A stretch of DNA of 40,790 bases from Candidatus Aminicenantota bacterium (GTDB lineage Bacteria; Acidobacteriota; Aminicenantia; UBA2199), in contig JAPKZK010000153.1 of the NCBI GenBank assembly GCA_026393835.1, positions 1 through 40,790 on the forward strand. The letters are read 5' to 3'. Under the pieces are notes generated by a model. That model worked only from the letters and a program-made list of their open reading frames with translations. It had not been told where the DNA came from and ran no database searches. Both the position numbers and the translations under genes were made by a program. This document shows, in pieces, positions 22,306-30,014 of the stretch. Each line of letters opens with the position of its first letter. Position 1 is the stretch's first letter.

Positions 22306-23547
22306 TTAATATAAAAAACCGAAAAGCCAGAGAGGGATTTTATTACCGATACCGGTTTCGATTTCGTCCAACGCCAGGTAAGAATTCTCCTTATCTTTAA
22401 TCTGATTGAATCCCTTTCCCTTTCCTCCTACCTCGAAAACGAATTTATCAGCCACCACAAAATCCCCCCTGTCGGCAACCGTCACTTTATGCCCGGCCAT
22501 TAATGCATTAACAAAAAAATTCTCCCGGAGATTGCCTTTTTGAAGATTCTCCCGCGCGCCGATGGCATACATCAAATTGGTATCATTTAAAAATATCTTT
22601 TCGGGCTTTTCCATGGCACTCAGACTTTTACCTTTTTTCGATACGCTTAAAATAATCCCGGCGTTCTCGAGATATTTGAGATAATTCTTTAATGTTCGCT
22701 CATCCCCGATTTCCAGCAGCCGCTTGATATTTTTTAAATCCGGCATAAAAGGCACTGATTCGGCAATAAAAGAAATCAATTTTTTTATTTTCTTAATACC
22801 GGAACCGCTCAACCCCGGGAAAACCGCCGGCAAGTCGCTCTCTATCGTCGTATGTACATGCTGCTCCAGCGCGATATGAAAAAGGTCTTTATTTTCAAAT
22901 TCCTTGAAATAAGGATAACAACCATATTCAAGATACCGGTTAAACAGGGGTAGGATTTTCGTATTCTTTTTTTCTATTTCTTCGACAATGTTGGCGGCAA
23001 TGACCTGGCGCCTTTCCTGTTCCAGGATTTCCACCAGGGAATAAGCGTTCAGTCGTAGGTCAAGACTCAATTCGATAAATTCACGGAAAGACATACCGTA
23101 CATGCGGTAGACGATGGCCCTCCGGCTGAGGTCGTGACTGCCTTTTTGTATTTCCATGGCCGAACTGCCGGAGGCGATTATCTTTAATTGGGGAAAAGTA
23201 TCATTAATACTCTTTAATTCCCTGGACCATTCCGGGTATTTATGTATTTCATCGAAACAAATCAGTTTCCCGTTGTTTTTTACAAAACGATCGGCAATTT
23301 CGTACATCGAATGTTTACCTACCAGGAAATGATCCGCCTGGATGTAAATGGCATCCTTGTTGAACCGGTCTCCGCCGATGAATTTTAGCAGGTACTGGAT
23401 AATGGCAGTGGTTTTTCCAACACCGCGGGGGCCGGTGATAATGGAAAACCGGTTTTCCAGCGGGTATTTTCCCATGAAATACCGTTGATAATTCCTGTTG
23501 TAGTTTAAAATGAAATGCTGACTTAAATCATAGAGTTCATCGATCAT
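22306..23547 (-). CDS. AAA_14 ATPase with DUF4143-like C-terminus
   Basis: The protein has 413 residues. Walker A is TGPRGVGKTT near residues 38-47; Walker B LICFDEIHKYPEW near 95-107 has D99-E100; SGSSAMEI is the sensor-like segment. The C-terminal half has a winged-helix-like part and a final FEVGGKGKG strand where DUF4143 proteins carry their nuclease-like E-x-K. A longer frame reaches 23610, but GGAGG at minus-strand 23560-23556 followed by ATG 23547 fixes the start, with MIDELYDLSQHF as the N-terminus. The promoter immediately upstream contains a duplicated operator-like sequence. The 21-bp array begins beyond its 3' end. Confidence 0.9.
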   Translation of the reverse strand: MIDELYDLSQHFILNYNRNYQRYFMGKYPLENRFSIITGPRGVGKTTAIIQYLLKFIGGDRFNKDAIYIQADHFLVGKHSMYEIADRFVKNNGKLICFDEIHKYPEWSRELKSINDTFPQLKIIASGSSAMEIQKGSHDLSRRAIVYRMYGMSFREFIELSLDLRLNAYSLVEILEQERRQVIAANIVEEIEKKNTKILPLFNRYLEYGCYPYFKEFENKDLFHIALEQHVHTTIESDLPAVFPGLSGSGIKKIKKLISFIAESVPFMPDLKNIKRLLEIGDERTLKNYLKYLENAGIILSVSKKGKSLSAMEKPEKIFLNDTNLMYAIGARENLQKGNLRENFFVNALMAGHKVTVADRGDFVVADKFVFEVGGKGKGFNQIKDKENSYLALDEIETGIGNKIPLWLFGFLY

Positions 23548-23564
23548 GGCGCGGACCTCCTTAC

Positions 23565-23610
23565 GATCGGAATGCATTCCTATTATATCCCACTCTTGAT
23601 CGGAATGCAA
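23565..23610 (-). promoter_or_regulatory. Sigma-70 promoter with duplicated operator
   Basis: On the minus strand: TTGCAT (23610-23605), a 17-base spacer, TATAAT (23587-23582). The 12-base phrase TGCATTCCGATC occurs twice, over the -35 box (23609-23598) and just past the start point (23576-23565). The second copy lies in a perfect palindrome GGAATGCATTCC (23569-23580). Binding here would block the polymerase, so this looks like a self-regulated or repressed promoter. Confidence 0.65.
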
Positions 23611-23657
23611 TACTATTTACTTAACCTCATGATGCGTTTCTTGCATGTACTTTAAAT

Positions 23658-23727
23658 CTTTTGAGTATTTTTACCTATTGACTTTTGAGTAGTTCTACTC
23701 CTGATTTTTGAGTAGTTCTACCTCTTG
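23658..23727. repeat. Three direct repeats upstream of the RiPP-like operon
   Basis: CTTTTGAGTATTTTTACC (23658), CTTTTGAGTAGTTCTACTCC (23682) and TTTTTGAGTAGTTCTACCTC (23705) are spaced 23-24 bases apart. They sit between the divergent ATPase promoter and the precursor gene and could be binding sites controlling either. Confidence 0.6.
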
Positions 23728-23759
23728 CTTTTCCTGTGCACCTCTGTTAATGATATATT

Positions 23760-23775
23760 TGTACATTTTTGTACA
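23760..23775. promoter_or_regulatory. Pair of TGTACA palindromes
   Basis: TGTACA occurs at 23760-23765 and 23770-23775, exactly ten bases apart, one helical turn. It lies about 25 bases before the AAGGAGG (23801-23807) of the precursor gene. It resembles a dimeric operator. I could not identify a confident -35/-10 pair here. Confidence 0.4.
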
Positions 23776-23815
23776 TGTAGTTTCAAAATAGTATGAGAGA
23801 AAGGAGGATTTTAAC

Positions 23816-24178
23816 ATGATTAAAAAAAAAGACACATTAAACTTGGATACCAATGTAATCAGGGAAATCGTTGAAAAATCGTTTAGTAAGGCCGCGGTGG
23901 ATAAAGACCTGGAATCCATAAGGAGCCTTAAGGACATAGATTTGAAGGAGATCGTGGAAAGCGCTTTTACCAAAGCGGCAGTGGATAAAGACCTGCCTGA
24001 TGCCAGGATGTCGGAAAGATTGAATACCGGCGTTGTAAGGGACATCGTAGAAAAAGCCTTTACTAAAGCGGCAGTGGATAAAGACCTGGGCGCGATTAAT
24101 AAACTAACCGAAAAAGATTTTAAAAAAATATCCGAGGCCGCATTTATCAAAGCGGCAGTGGATAAAGACTTAACTTAG
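23816..24178 (+). CDS. Repeat protein, candidate multi-core RiPP precursor
   Basis: The protein has 120 residues with four copies of the exact octapeptide KAAVDKDL at residues 25-32, 53-60, 84-91 and 112-119 (spacing 28, 31, 28). Each is preceded by a helix-like block of the type REIVEKAF-[ST]. The protein ends one residue after the last copy. It contains no Cys, Trp or Tyr, so thioether (sactipeptide, ranthipeptide) and Lys-Trp chemistry are not possible; Lys, Asp, Val, Ala and the Phe before each copy are the available targets. AAGGAGG at 23801-23807 sets the start. Three radical SAM genes follow on the same strand, which is why I call it a precursor. I do not recognise the family. Alternative: a helical repeat protein with another role. 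Confidence 0.7.
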   Translation: MIKKKDTLNLDTNVIREIVEKSFSKAAVDKDLESIRSLKDIDLKEIVESAFTKAAVDKDLPDARMSERLNTGVVRDIVEKAFTKAAVDKDLGAINKLTEKDFKKISEAAFIKAAVDKDLT

Positions 24179-24194
24179 CAGCCAGGTCCACGTA

Positions 24195-25664
24195 ATGACG
24201 ATACCTGCAATAAAACAGCAAGGGGGGCTGAGACCCGGCCCACTGCCGGACCATGTGTTCCCGGCGCTGAATCCGTATACCCGCATACGGCAAAATGAAG
24301 CGGGCTATTATCTATCCAGCCAACTCCACCGTCTCAAGGTACAATTGAGCCGCCAACAAGCCGGGGCCCTGACTTCTTTCGATGGCCGGCAATCCCTGGG
24401 GAAGATACTGGAACTTTTCGACCCCCCATCGCGGCCCAACCTGGCCGCTTTCCTACTGAACCTCCAGTCCTACCGGTATGTAGACTGCTTCGACCGCCCC
24501 AACCCGGCGGGTCCGGTGATTCTCCCGGAAAACCCCTCCCCCCGCTTGCAAGAAGTGCACCTGGATATCACCTCCAGGTGCAACCTCCAATGCCGGCACT
24601 GCTACCAGGACCCCTACCTGGGGGAAAACCTCAAGGGCAAAGAACTGGAAACAAATGAATGGCGTCTGCTCCTGGATCAACTCCAGGACCTCAATGTAGA
24701 CCGGGTAAATATTTCCGGCGGGGAACCCCTATTATTAAAGGACCTCCTGGAAATCATTACCTCCATATTTTCCCGGGGACTCAAGCTTTCCAGTATTTTT
24801 ACCAACGGGATATTGCCTTTAGAACCGCTCTTCGATTATTTCCAACAGCAACCCTACCCGGTCGATTTTTCGGTCAGCCTCGATGGCCCGACCCCCGCTT
24901 CCCATGAAGCCATCCGTGGTAAAAATACCTTTGCGGCAACCATGAACACCATCGATACCCTGGTAAAGCACGTGCAAAATGACCCACTGAAACGGTACAG
25001 TTTCGATATCAATACCTGTGTATTCAACACCAACCTCTTCCTGCTGGGGGATATGTACCGGTTCATCAAACAAAAAGGAGTACCCCGCTGGCGAATCAGC
25101 CTGCCCCGGGATGAAGGTTCCTTTATCCGAAACAGCGGCAAATTGCAAGCGCCGCTCCCGGGGGTTTTCGACGTGTACCGGCGGCTTATCCACTCCTACC
25201 TTGAAGACTTTGAACGCCTGGGAGTCGATCAGGTCCCCTATCTCCAGGTGGAATCCATTTTCAGGACTTCCATGTTGACCGGGAAAGAGGTGGTAATATT
25301 TACCCCACGGTCGTCATGCTGCGAATACAAACGGTATGGACTGGCCGTAAAGCCCAATGGAGATGTATTAAGCTGTACATCGTTTCATTCGCTGAAGCTG
25401 AGCAATATCCGCCGGCAAAATTTGCGGGAAATCTGGTACAATGAAGATAACCAGTACCTGAAACGCCTGCCCATACAGGATATCCATGAATGCGCCGGCT
25501 GTGAGCTCCTTAAATACTGCGGGACCGGCTGCCGGTCCAATGCCCTGGACCGGGTCGGCAGCATAACTGCCAAAGACGAACTGGCCTGCCGGATATATGA
25601 ATTCTTTGCCCGGGAAATCCTGCCGATTATCCAACGCCGGGGAGTGAAATGCATCGATGCGTAA
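24195..25664 (+). CDS. Radical SAM/SPASM peptide maturase with PqqD-like N-terminus
   Basis: The protein has 489 residues. Residues about 25-100 (LNPYTRIRQNEAGYYL, LLNLQSYRYVDCF) resemble a PqqD-type RiPP recognition element. The radical SAM core has C129-N-L-Q-C133-R-H-C136, ISGGEPLL and FSVSLDGP. The C-terminal SPASM region begins at SSCCEYKRYGLAVKPNGDV and ends in CAGCELLKYCGTGCRSNAL, supplying ligands for auxiliary 4Fe-4S clusters. SPASM enzymes install carbon, sulfur or oxygen crosslinks in peptides. It starts 16 bases after the repeat-protein gene and overlaps the next radical SAM gene by 8 bases. The absence of Cys in the putative substrate points to a carbon-centred or other non-thioether modification. 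Confidence 0.92.
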   Translation: MTIPAIKQQGGLRPGPLPDHVFPALNPYTRIRQNEAGYYLSSQLHRLKVQLSRQQAGALTSFDGRQSLGKILELFDPPSRPNLAAFLLNLQSYRYVDCFDRPNPAGPVILPENPSPRLQEVHLDITSRCNLQCRHCYQDPYLGENLKGKELETNEWRLLLDQLQDLNVDRVNISGGEPLLLKDLLEIITSIFSRGLKLSSIFTNGILPLEPLFDYFQQQPYPVDFSVSLDGPTPASHEAIRGKNTFAATMNTIDTLVKHVQNDPLKRYSFDINTCVFNTNLFLLGDMYRFIKQKGVPRWRISLPRDEGSFIRNSGKLQAPLPGVFDVYRRLIHSYLEDFERLGVDQVPYLQVESIFRTSMLTGKEVVIFTPRSSCCEYKRYGLAVKPNGDVLSCTSFHSLKLSNIRRQNLREIWYNEDNQYLKRLPIQDIHECAGCELLKYCGTGCRSNALDRVGSITAKDELACRIYEFFAREILPIIQRRGVKCIDA

Positions 25665-27048
25665 ACCGATGCGCCTGATGCTCTGCCAACTGGGGGTGCA
25701 ATACCGGTCCTTCGGCTCCGGACAACCCCATTTAAGCGTACCCCTGGCCCTGGGCTACCTGGTATCGGGCCTGGATGCCGCGGGACTGTTGCAGTCCTGT
25801 AGGGTTAAGATCCTGGGGCCGGATTTTTCTCTTTATGCCGCGGATGCCGCCATTATCAGCGAAATTCTCAAATACCGGCCCGCTGTGGTGGGATTCTCCT
25901 GTTACTGCTGGAATATCCGGCGCACCCTGTTCATCGCATCCGGTTTAAAGGCCCAACAGCCCGATATATTCATCGTGCTGGGCGGACCGGAAGCCACGGA
26001 AAACTCCGGCGATATCCTTTCGAAACACCCCTATATTTCCGCGGTGGTAAGGGGAGAAGGCGAAGAAGCTTTCCCCCGTTTAATCGCCAGACTCCTGGAA
26101 GACAACTTACCGGTGGGAATACCCGGATTAAGCATCCGTCTCCCGGACGCGGTGCACCATTCGCCCCAACTGGCGTATGTGACCGATATCGGCCGCTATC
26201 CCTCGCCCTATGAAAAAGGTTACCTGGACATCGGCCGGTATGGCAGTTTAAACATAGAGACCGTCCGGGGCTGCATATTTCACTGCGACTATTGCTACTA
26301 CCCCAAGCAGTTTACCCGGATCCGCGCCTTTGACCTGGACCGGCTCAAACGGGAAGTGAAATTGGCGGCAAAAGCAGGAATTAGCAAGGGGTATCTCATG
26401 GACCCCGTATTCAATCTCCCCGGGCGGGTGGGCCCACTTTGCCGGGCCATTGCCGACGGGAATGAGCAAGGGCAAATCTCTTTCCAGACCGAAGCCCGGG
26501 CCGAATTGATCCGCCGGGAAACCGCGGAATTATTTTACCTGGCCAATATCCGCAGCGTGGAAATAGGATTGCAAACCACCAACCGGGCCGCCCTCCGTCA
26601 TATTAACCGCACCTTTTCGCCCGGTTCTTTTTCCCGGGCCGTGGAAACCCTGCAAAAAGCCGGGATTCATGTCCGGGTCGGAATTATTACCGGCCTGCCC
26701 GGCGACAGGATCATCGATGTGGAACATACCCTGGATTTCCTCATGGAACTGGGCATCGAAGATATTCAATGTTTTCTATTGCAAGTGCTGCCCGGCACGC
26801 GCCTGCGCGCCAGGGCGGGAGAACTGGGACTGGTTTACATGCCCGAACCCCCCTATTATATCATACAAAACCGGGAACTCTCCGAAGAAGAAATCCACCT
26901 GGTTTATTCCTATGCCCGGAAACGAATCCGTTTGCTGAGCCACAAGGAACCCTATTCGCCGGACCTGACCATGGGCCGCGCCGAAGTCGGCTTATACGGC
27001 GTAAACAGCATAAGCAGCCGAATCGACGACAGCGGCGGGGGTGGTTAG
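25657..27048 (+). CDS. B12-binding-type radical SAM enzyme 1
   Basis: The protein has 463 residues. An N-terminal Rossmann-like B12-binding domain (SVPLALGYLVSGLDAAG, AVVGFSCYCWN, IVLGGPEATEN) precedes the radical SAM motif C206-I-F-H-C210-D-Y-C213, then YLMDPVFNL, SVEIGLQTTN and VGIITGLPGD. As in most of this class, the classical DxHxxG cobalamin ligand motif is absent. Members methylate unreactive carbons or rearrange peptides. The start overlaps the SPASM gene by 8 bases; ATG 25669 is an alternative. The C-terminus ends in a short Gly-rich tail. Confidence 0.9.
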   Translation: MRKPMRLMLCQLGVQYRSFGSGQPHLSVPLALGYLVSGLDAAGLLQSCRVKILGPDFSLYAADAAIISEILKYRPAVVGFSCYCWNIRRTLFIASGLKAQQPDIFIVLGGPEATENSGDILSKHPYISAVVRGEGEEAFPRLIARLLEDNLPVGIPGLSIRLPDAVHHSPQLAYVTDIGRYPSPYEKGYLDIGRYGSLNIETVRGCIFHCDYCYYPKQFTRIRAFDLDRLKREVKLAAKAGISKGYLMDPVFNLPGRVGPLCRAIADGNEQGQISFQTEARAELIRRETAELFYLANIRSVEIGLQTTNRAALRHINRTFSPGSFSRAVETLQKAGIHVRVGIITGLPGDRIIDVEHTLDFLMELGIEDIQCFLLQVLPGTRLRARAGELGLVYMPEPPYYIIQNRELSEEEIHLVYSYARKRIRLLSHKEPYSPDLTMGRAEVGLYGVNSISSRIDDSGGGG

Positions 27049-27902
27049 TGGACAGCGGCCATCCCGGTTTTATTTCCAGTGTGAACCTGCGCCTGACCCG
27101 GGAAACCCCACCCGGGGCGGTAGACGATATCTTGGCCCGCCTGGCGGCCCGGGCGACTTATAAACTGGCTTTCCGGTTTTACGGACTGGAAAATCAAGAC
27201 CTGGCCCAGTCCCTTTTGACCCGGTACTGCGCCGTCAGCCCTTACTCAATACTGGACCTGGCATTGGAAACGGCAGAGCCGCGGGAAGCCCGCGCCTGGA
27301 TAGAGCTAACCGGCAAGCTTGCGCCGGCGCCATTGCCGCCCTTTGAGCTCCCGGCCAGGTACCTGCGTGCGCCGGAAGTCGATATATCGGGGCAACTGAC
27401 GGCTCTTATTTTGTGCCCATGGAAAGCGGCGCCCGGGATGAAGTCCTTATCCCTTCCCGCATATGCGAGGCGCTGGGCGCTGGTGGAGGGAACGGCCCGG
27501 GACGTGGGGGCGGCGGTGCAGGCCGTTGAATACTGCCGCTGGGCGGATGGGATCCTGGTAAGAAACCGGGATATGGGAAATGAAGAGGCCCTTTTTTTTC
27601 TACTATATCTTTATTTCATGTTTGGGACCCCGGTCAACTTACATTTTGAGAATCCCTTGTGGGAAAGCATTTATCGAACTTGCCTGAGACGGGAACCATT
27701 GGACCCGATCGCTTTACCCGAAAACCGGCTGCACTATACCGATGCCACGGGACTGCGGTTAATACCGAAACCGCCGGTAATGGACCGGCCGGCCCTGGAA
27801 AAAATATACGGGGGCCTTATCTCCATACTGGCCAAAGCGCTGGAGTCCCGGGTCGTGGAAAGCCCGGGAAACCGGGTCGGGAATATACAAGAAAAGGCAT
27901 GA
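27048..27902 (+). CDS. Unrecognised protein in the radical SAM operon
   Basis: A 284-residue protein starting at GTG 27048, which overlaps the preceding TAG (TAGTG). A longer frame is open upstream to 26769 but is only a shadow of the radical SAM gene. There is no signal peptide, no membrane segment of convincing length apart from EALFFLLYLYFMFG near residue 183, and no metal-binding Cys cluster. It overlaps the next gene by 4 bases. I recognise no domain. Its conserved position between two radical SAM genes suggests a substrate-binding or adaptor role, which is inference. Confidence 0.75.
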   Translation: MDSGHPGFISSVNLRLTRETPPGAVDDILARLAARATYKLAFRFYGLENQDLAQSLLTRYCAVSPYSILDLALETAEPREARAWIELTGKLAPAPLPPFELPARYLRAPEVDISGQLTALILCPWKAAPGMKSLSLPAYARRWALVEGTARDVGAAVQAVEYCRWADGILVRNRDMGNEEALFFLLYLYFMFGTPVNLHFENPLWESIYRTCLRREPLDPIALPENRLHYTDATGLRLIPKPPVMDRPALEKIYGGLISILAKALESRVVESPGNRVGNIQEKA

Positions 27903-29914
27903 AAAGAATCCTGTTGATATTTCCACCCCAGGCAGACCCCACCATGCCGGCCCAGCCCCTGGCGGCGCTGCAAGGGTATCTAAAACAGCAGTTCCGGGAC
28001 CTGGAAATACGCGTGGTGGACGCCAATGTGGAAGCATATGATTATATCCTCAGGGGAACGCACCTGGCCGGTCTTTATGAGCAGGTACAAAAGAACCGGC
28101 GGCGACTGGAAAAATATGGTTTGAACGGACAGGAGGATTATTACCGGGCATTGGGCCGGGTAGAGGCGTCCGGCCCCCATGTCATTGCGGCCGTCGATTG
28201 GGCCAAAAAAATCCTGAGAGATAAGACGGCCTTTTATGATCATGAAAATTACTATTTTGCTTCTTCAATTGTAACCAGGGCCCTGCAACTGGTATCGGCG
28301 GCCCATTATCCTGCTTCGCTGGACATTGGGGGTTTTAGTATACCCTATGGCATCGACCGCCTGGTAGATATCCTGGCCGCGGCAAAAACGCAAAACCGCT
28401 ACCTCGACCCATTCCTAACATACTACCGGGACCGGTTGTACCCCGAGGTGGAATCCTTTTCGCCGGATATGATCGGCATATCCATGTCATATCCCAGCCA
28501 GGTGCACCAGTCTTTCATCCTGGCCCGGGAGTTCCGGGGGCGATACCGGCAAACGCCGTGTATTATCGGGGGCTCGATGATCCCCGTGATGAAGGAAGGA
28601 CTGCCGGCGGCGGAACCCCTGTTTAAATGGGTAACGGCATTTGTTACCCATGAAGGCGAAATCACCCTGGCCGGCCTGATCCGGGAATGGCGCCGCGGCG
28701 GCGACCTGGCCCGGGCGCCCGGTATCATTTACCTGGACGGCGGCGGTAAGGTCCGGGAAACCGCGCCCCAATATCCCCCTGACCTCGACCTATTACCGCT
28801 TCCTGATTTTACCGGGTATCCATTGCATTTATACCTATCGGGACAAACCGTGCTGCCATACTCACTGGGAAGGGGTTGTTACTGGGGAAAATGCGCATTC
28901 TGCTGCCAGGATATCCTGTCCAGGGCCCATCCCAGGAAAAAATCACCCCATACCGTCAGCCGCCAGTTGAGATTGTTGAAAGAACAATATCCCTTTAGCC
29001 ACCTTTACATTAGCGATGAAGGTTTCGATGCCGAAACCCTGGCCACCCTGGGCGATATTATCGCGGGGGAAAGGTTAGGAATCCGCTGGTGTTCCGATGC
29101 GCGGCTCGAGACTTCCTGGCAGCCGCAAACCTTTGCCAGGGCCGCCAGGGGGGGATGTGTAAAATTATGGTTCGGCCTGGAAAGTTTCAACCAACGGATC
29201 CTGGACAAAATCGGGAAAGGAATCCGCCAGTCCGCGGTTTCAGCCATTATCCGGGACTGTCGCCGCGCCGGCATACTGGTGCATCTTTACTGCATGTTTA
29301 GTTTCCCCGGGGAGACGCGGGAAGAAGCCTGCGCAACGTTAAGGTTTTTATTGGAAAATCGTTCCATAATCGATACGGCGGCCTTCAACGTTTTTCGGCT
29401 GCACCGATATTCCGCCCTGTACAGGCATCCGGACCGATATCCCATCAAACTATTATCGCCAGGCCCGGAACAGGAATTTCCCAAGGATTTTCCCTATGAA
29501 ACCACCGCCGGCATGACGGCGGAAGAGGCCCGGAGATTTTGTTATATTCTCCGGGAGCACCCGGCGGTGCAGCCATTTATGGCGCCTTATGTACTTAGTA
29601 AAGCCCATATCCTGCTATTGGCGGCCCGTAACCCCGGATACCGCGACGCCATATTGCAAATGGCCCAGGCCATTAAAGATAGACCCGCAGGGTATTTGCC
29701 CCCCGCGGCAGGCAATAAGAGCAAAAGTATACGAAAACGTGCCCCCTACCCGGGCAAGATCAATATCTGCCGTTTTCTTTGCGATCCATTTGCCGGGGGA
29801 AAGGAAGAAACCGGGGGGGAGACCACCGGTCAAACGCCCGTAGATATATTGTATATCCCCTGGCAGGACCGGCACTTTGCTTTGCCCGGCGCTAAAATTA
29901 CATTCCCCCGGTGA
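27899..29914 (+). CDS. B12-binding-type radical SAM enzyme 2 (Cx4CxxC)
   Basis: The protein has 671 residues from ATG 27899 (AAAAGG upstream). The N-terminus RILLIFPPQADPTMPAQPL and SPDMIGISMSYPSQ form the B12-binding domain, with IIGGSMIPVM as the nucleotide-loop strand. The radical SAM cluster motif is GRGC327-YWGK-C332-AF-C335-C, that is C-x4-C-x2-C instead of the usual C-x3-C-x2-C. YISDEGFD and KLWFGLESFNQ follow. A long C-terminal part (residues 500-671) has a second Cys pair near ICRFLC. Related GCYWGKC enzymes occur in RiPP pathways. It overlaps the unrecognised gene and closes the operon. Confidence 0.9.
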   Translation: MKRILLIFPPQADPTMPAQPLAALQGYLKQQFRDLEIRVVDANVEAYDYILRGTHLAGLYEQVQKNRRRLEKYGLNGQEDYYRALGRVEASGPHVIAAVDWAKKILRDKTAFYDHENYYFASSIVTRALQLVSAAHYPASLDIGGFSIPYGIDRLVDILAAAKTQNRYLDPFLTYYRDRLYPEVESFSPDMIGISMSYPSQVHQSFILAREFRGRYRQTPCIIGGSMIPVMKEGLPAAEPLFKWVTAFVTHEGEITLAGLIREWRRGGDLARAPGIIYLDGGGKVRETAPQYPPDLDLLPLPDFTGYPLHLYLSGQTVLPYSLGRGCYWGKCAFCCQDILSRAHPRKKSPHTVSRQLRLLKEQYPFSHLYISDEGFDAETLATLGDIIAGERLGIRWCSDARLETSWQPQTFARAARGGCVKLWFGLESFNQRILDKIGKGIRQSAVSAIIRDCRRAGILVHLYCMFSFPGETREEACATLRFLLENRSIIDTAAFNVFRLHRYSALYRHPDRYPIKLLSPGPEQEFPKDFPYETTAGMTAEEARRFCYILREHPAVQPFMAPYVLSKAHILLLAARNPGYRDAILQMAQAIKDRPAGYLPPAAGNKSKSIRKRAPYPGKINICRFLCDPFAGGKEETGGETTGQTPVDILYIPWQDRHFALPGAKITFPR

Positions 29915-29943
29915 AAAAAAGATAAAGAGTTTTTTGAACTCTA

Positions 29944-29972
29944 TTGCATCTATCTCCAATTTTCCCTATAAT
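29944..29972 (+). promoter_or_regulatory. Sigma-70 promoter for the acyltransferase gene
   Basis: TTGCAT (29944-29949), a 17-base spacer, TATAAT (29967-29972). A small hairpin AGAGTT/AACTCT (29926-29942) lies just before it. The transcript leader would include an AGGCAAA/TTTGCCT hairpin. Confidence 0.6.
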
Positions 29973-30014
29973 ATTTTGAAGGCAAAATGAATTTGCCTAC
30001 CACTCGAGAAAAAC

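Noticed and set aside
23816..24178. Reading KAAVDKDL as a nitrile-hydratase-like leader motif
   Set aside because: There is slight resemblance to the KAAL-x-x-EL end of such leaders, but four exact copies and no core after the last one do not fit that class.
26769..27047. Upstream extension of the unrecognised protein in the radical SAM operon
   Set aside because: It lies wholly inside the radical SAM gene; GTG 27048 overlapping the stop is the natural coupled start.
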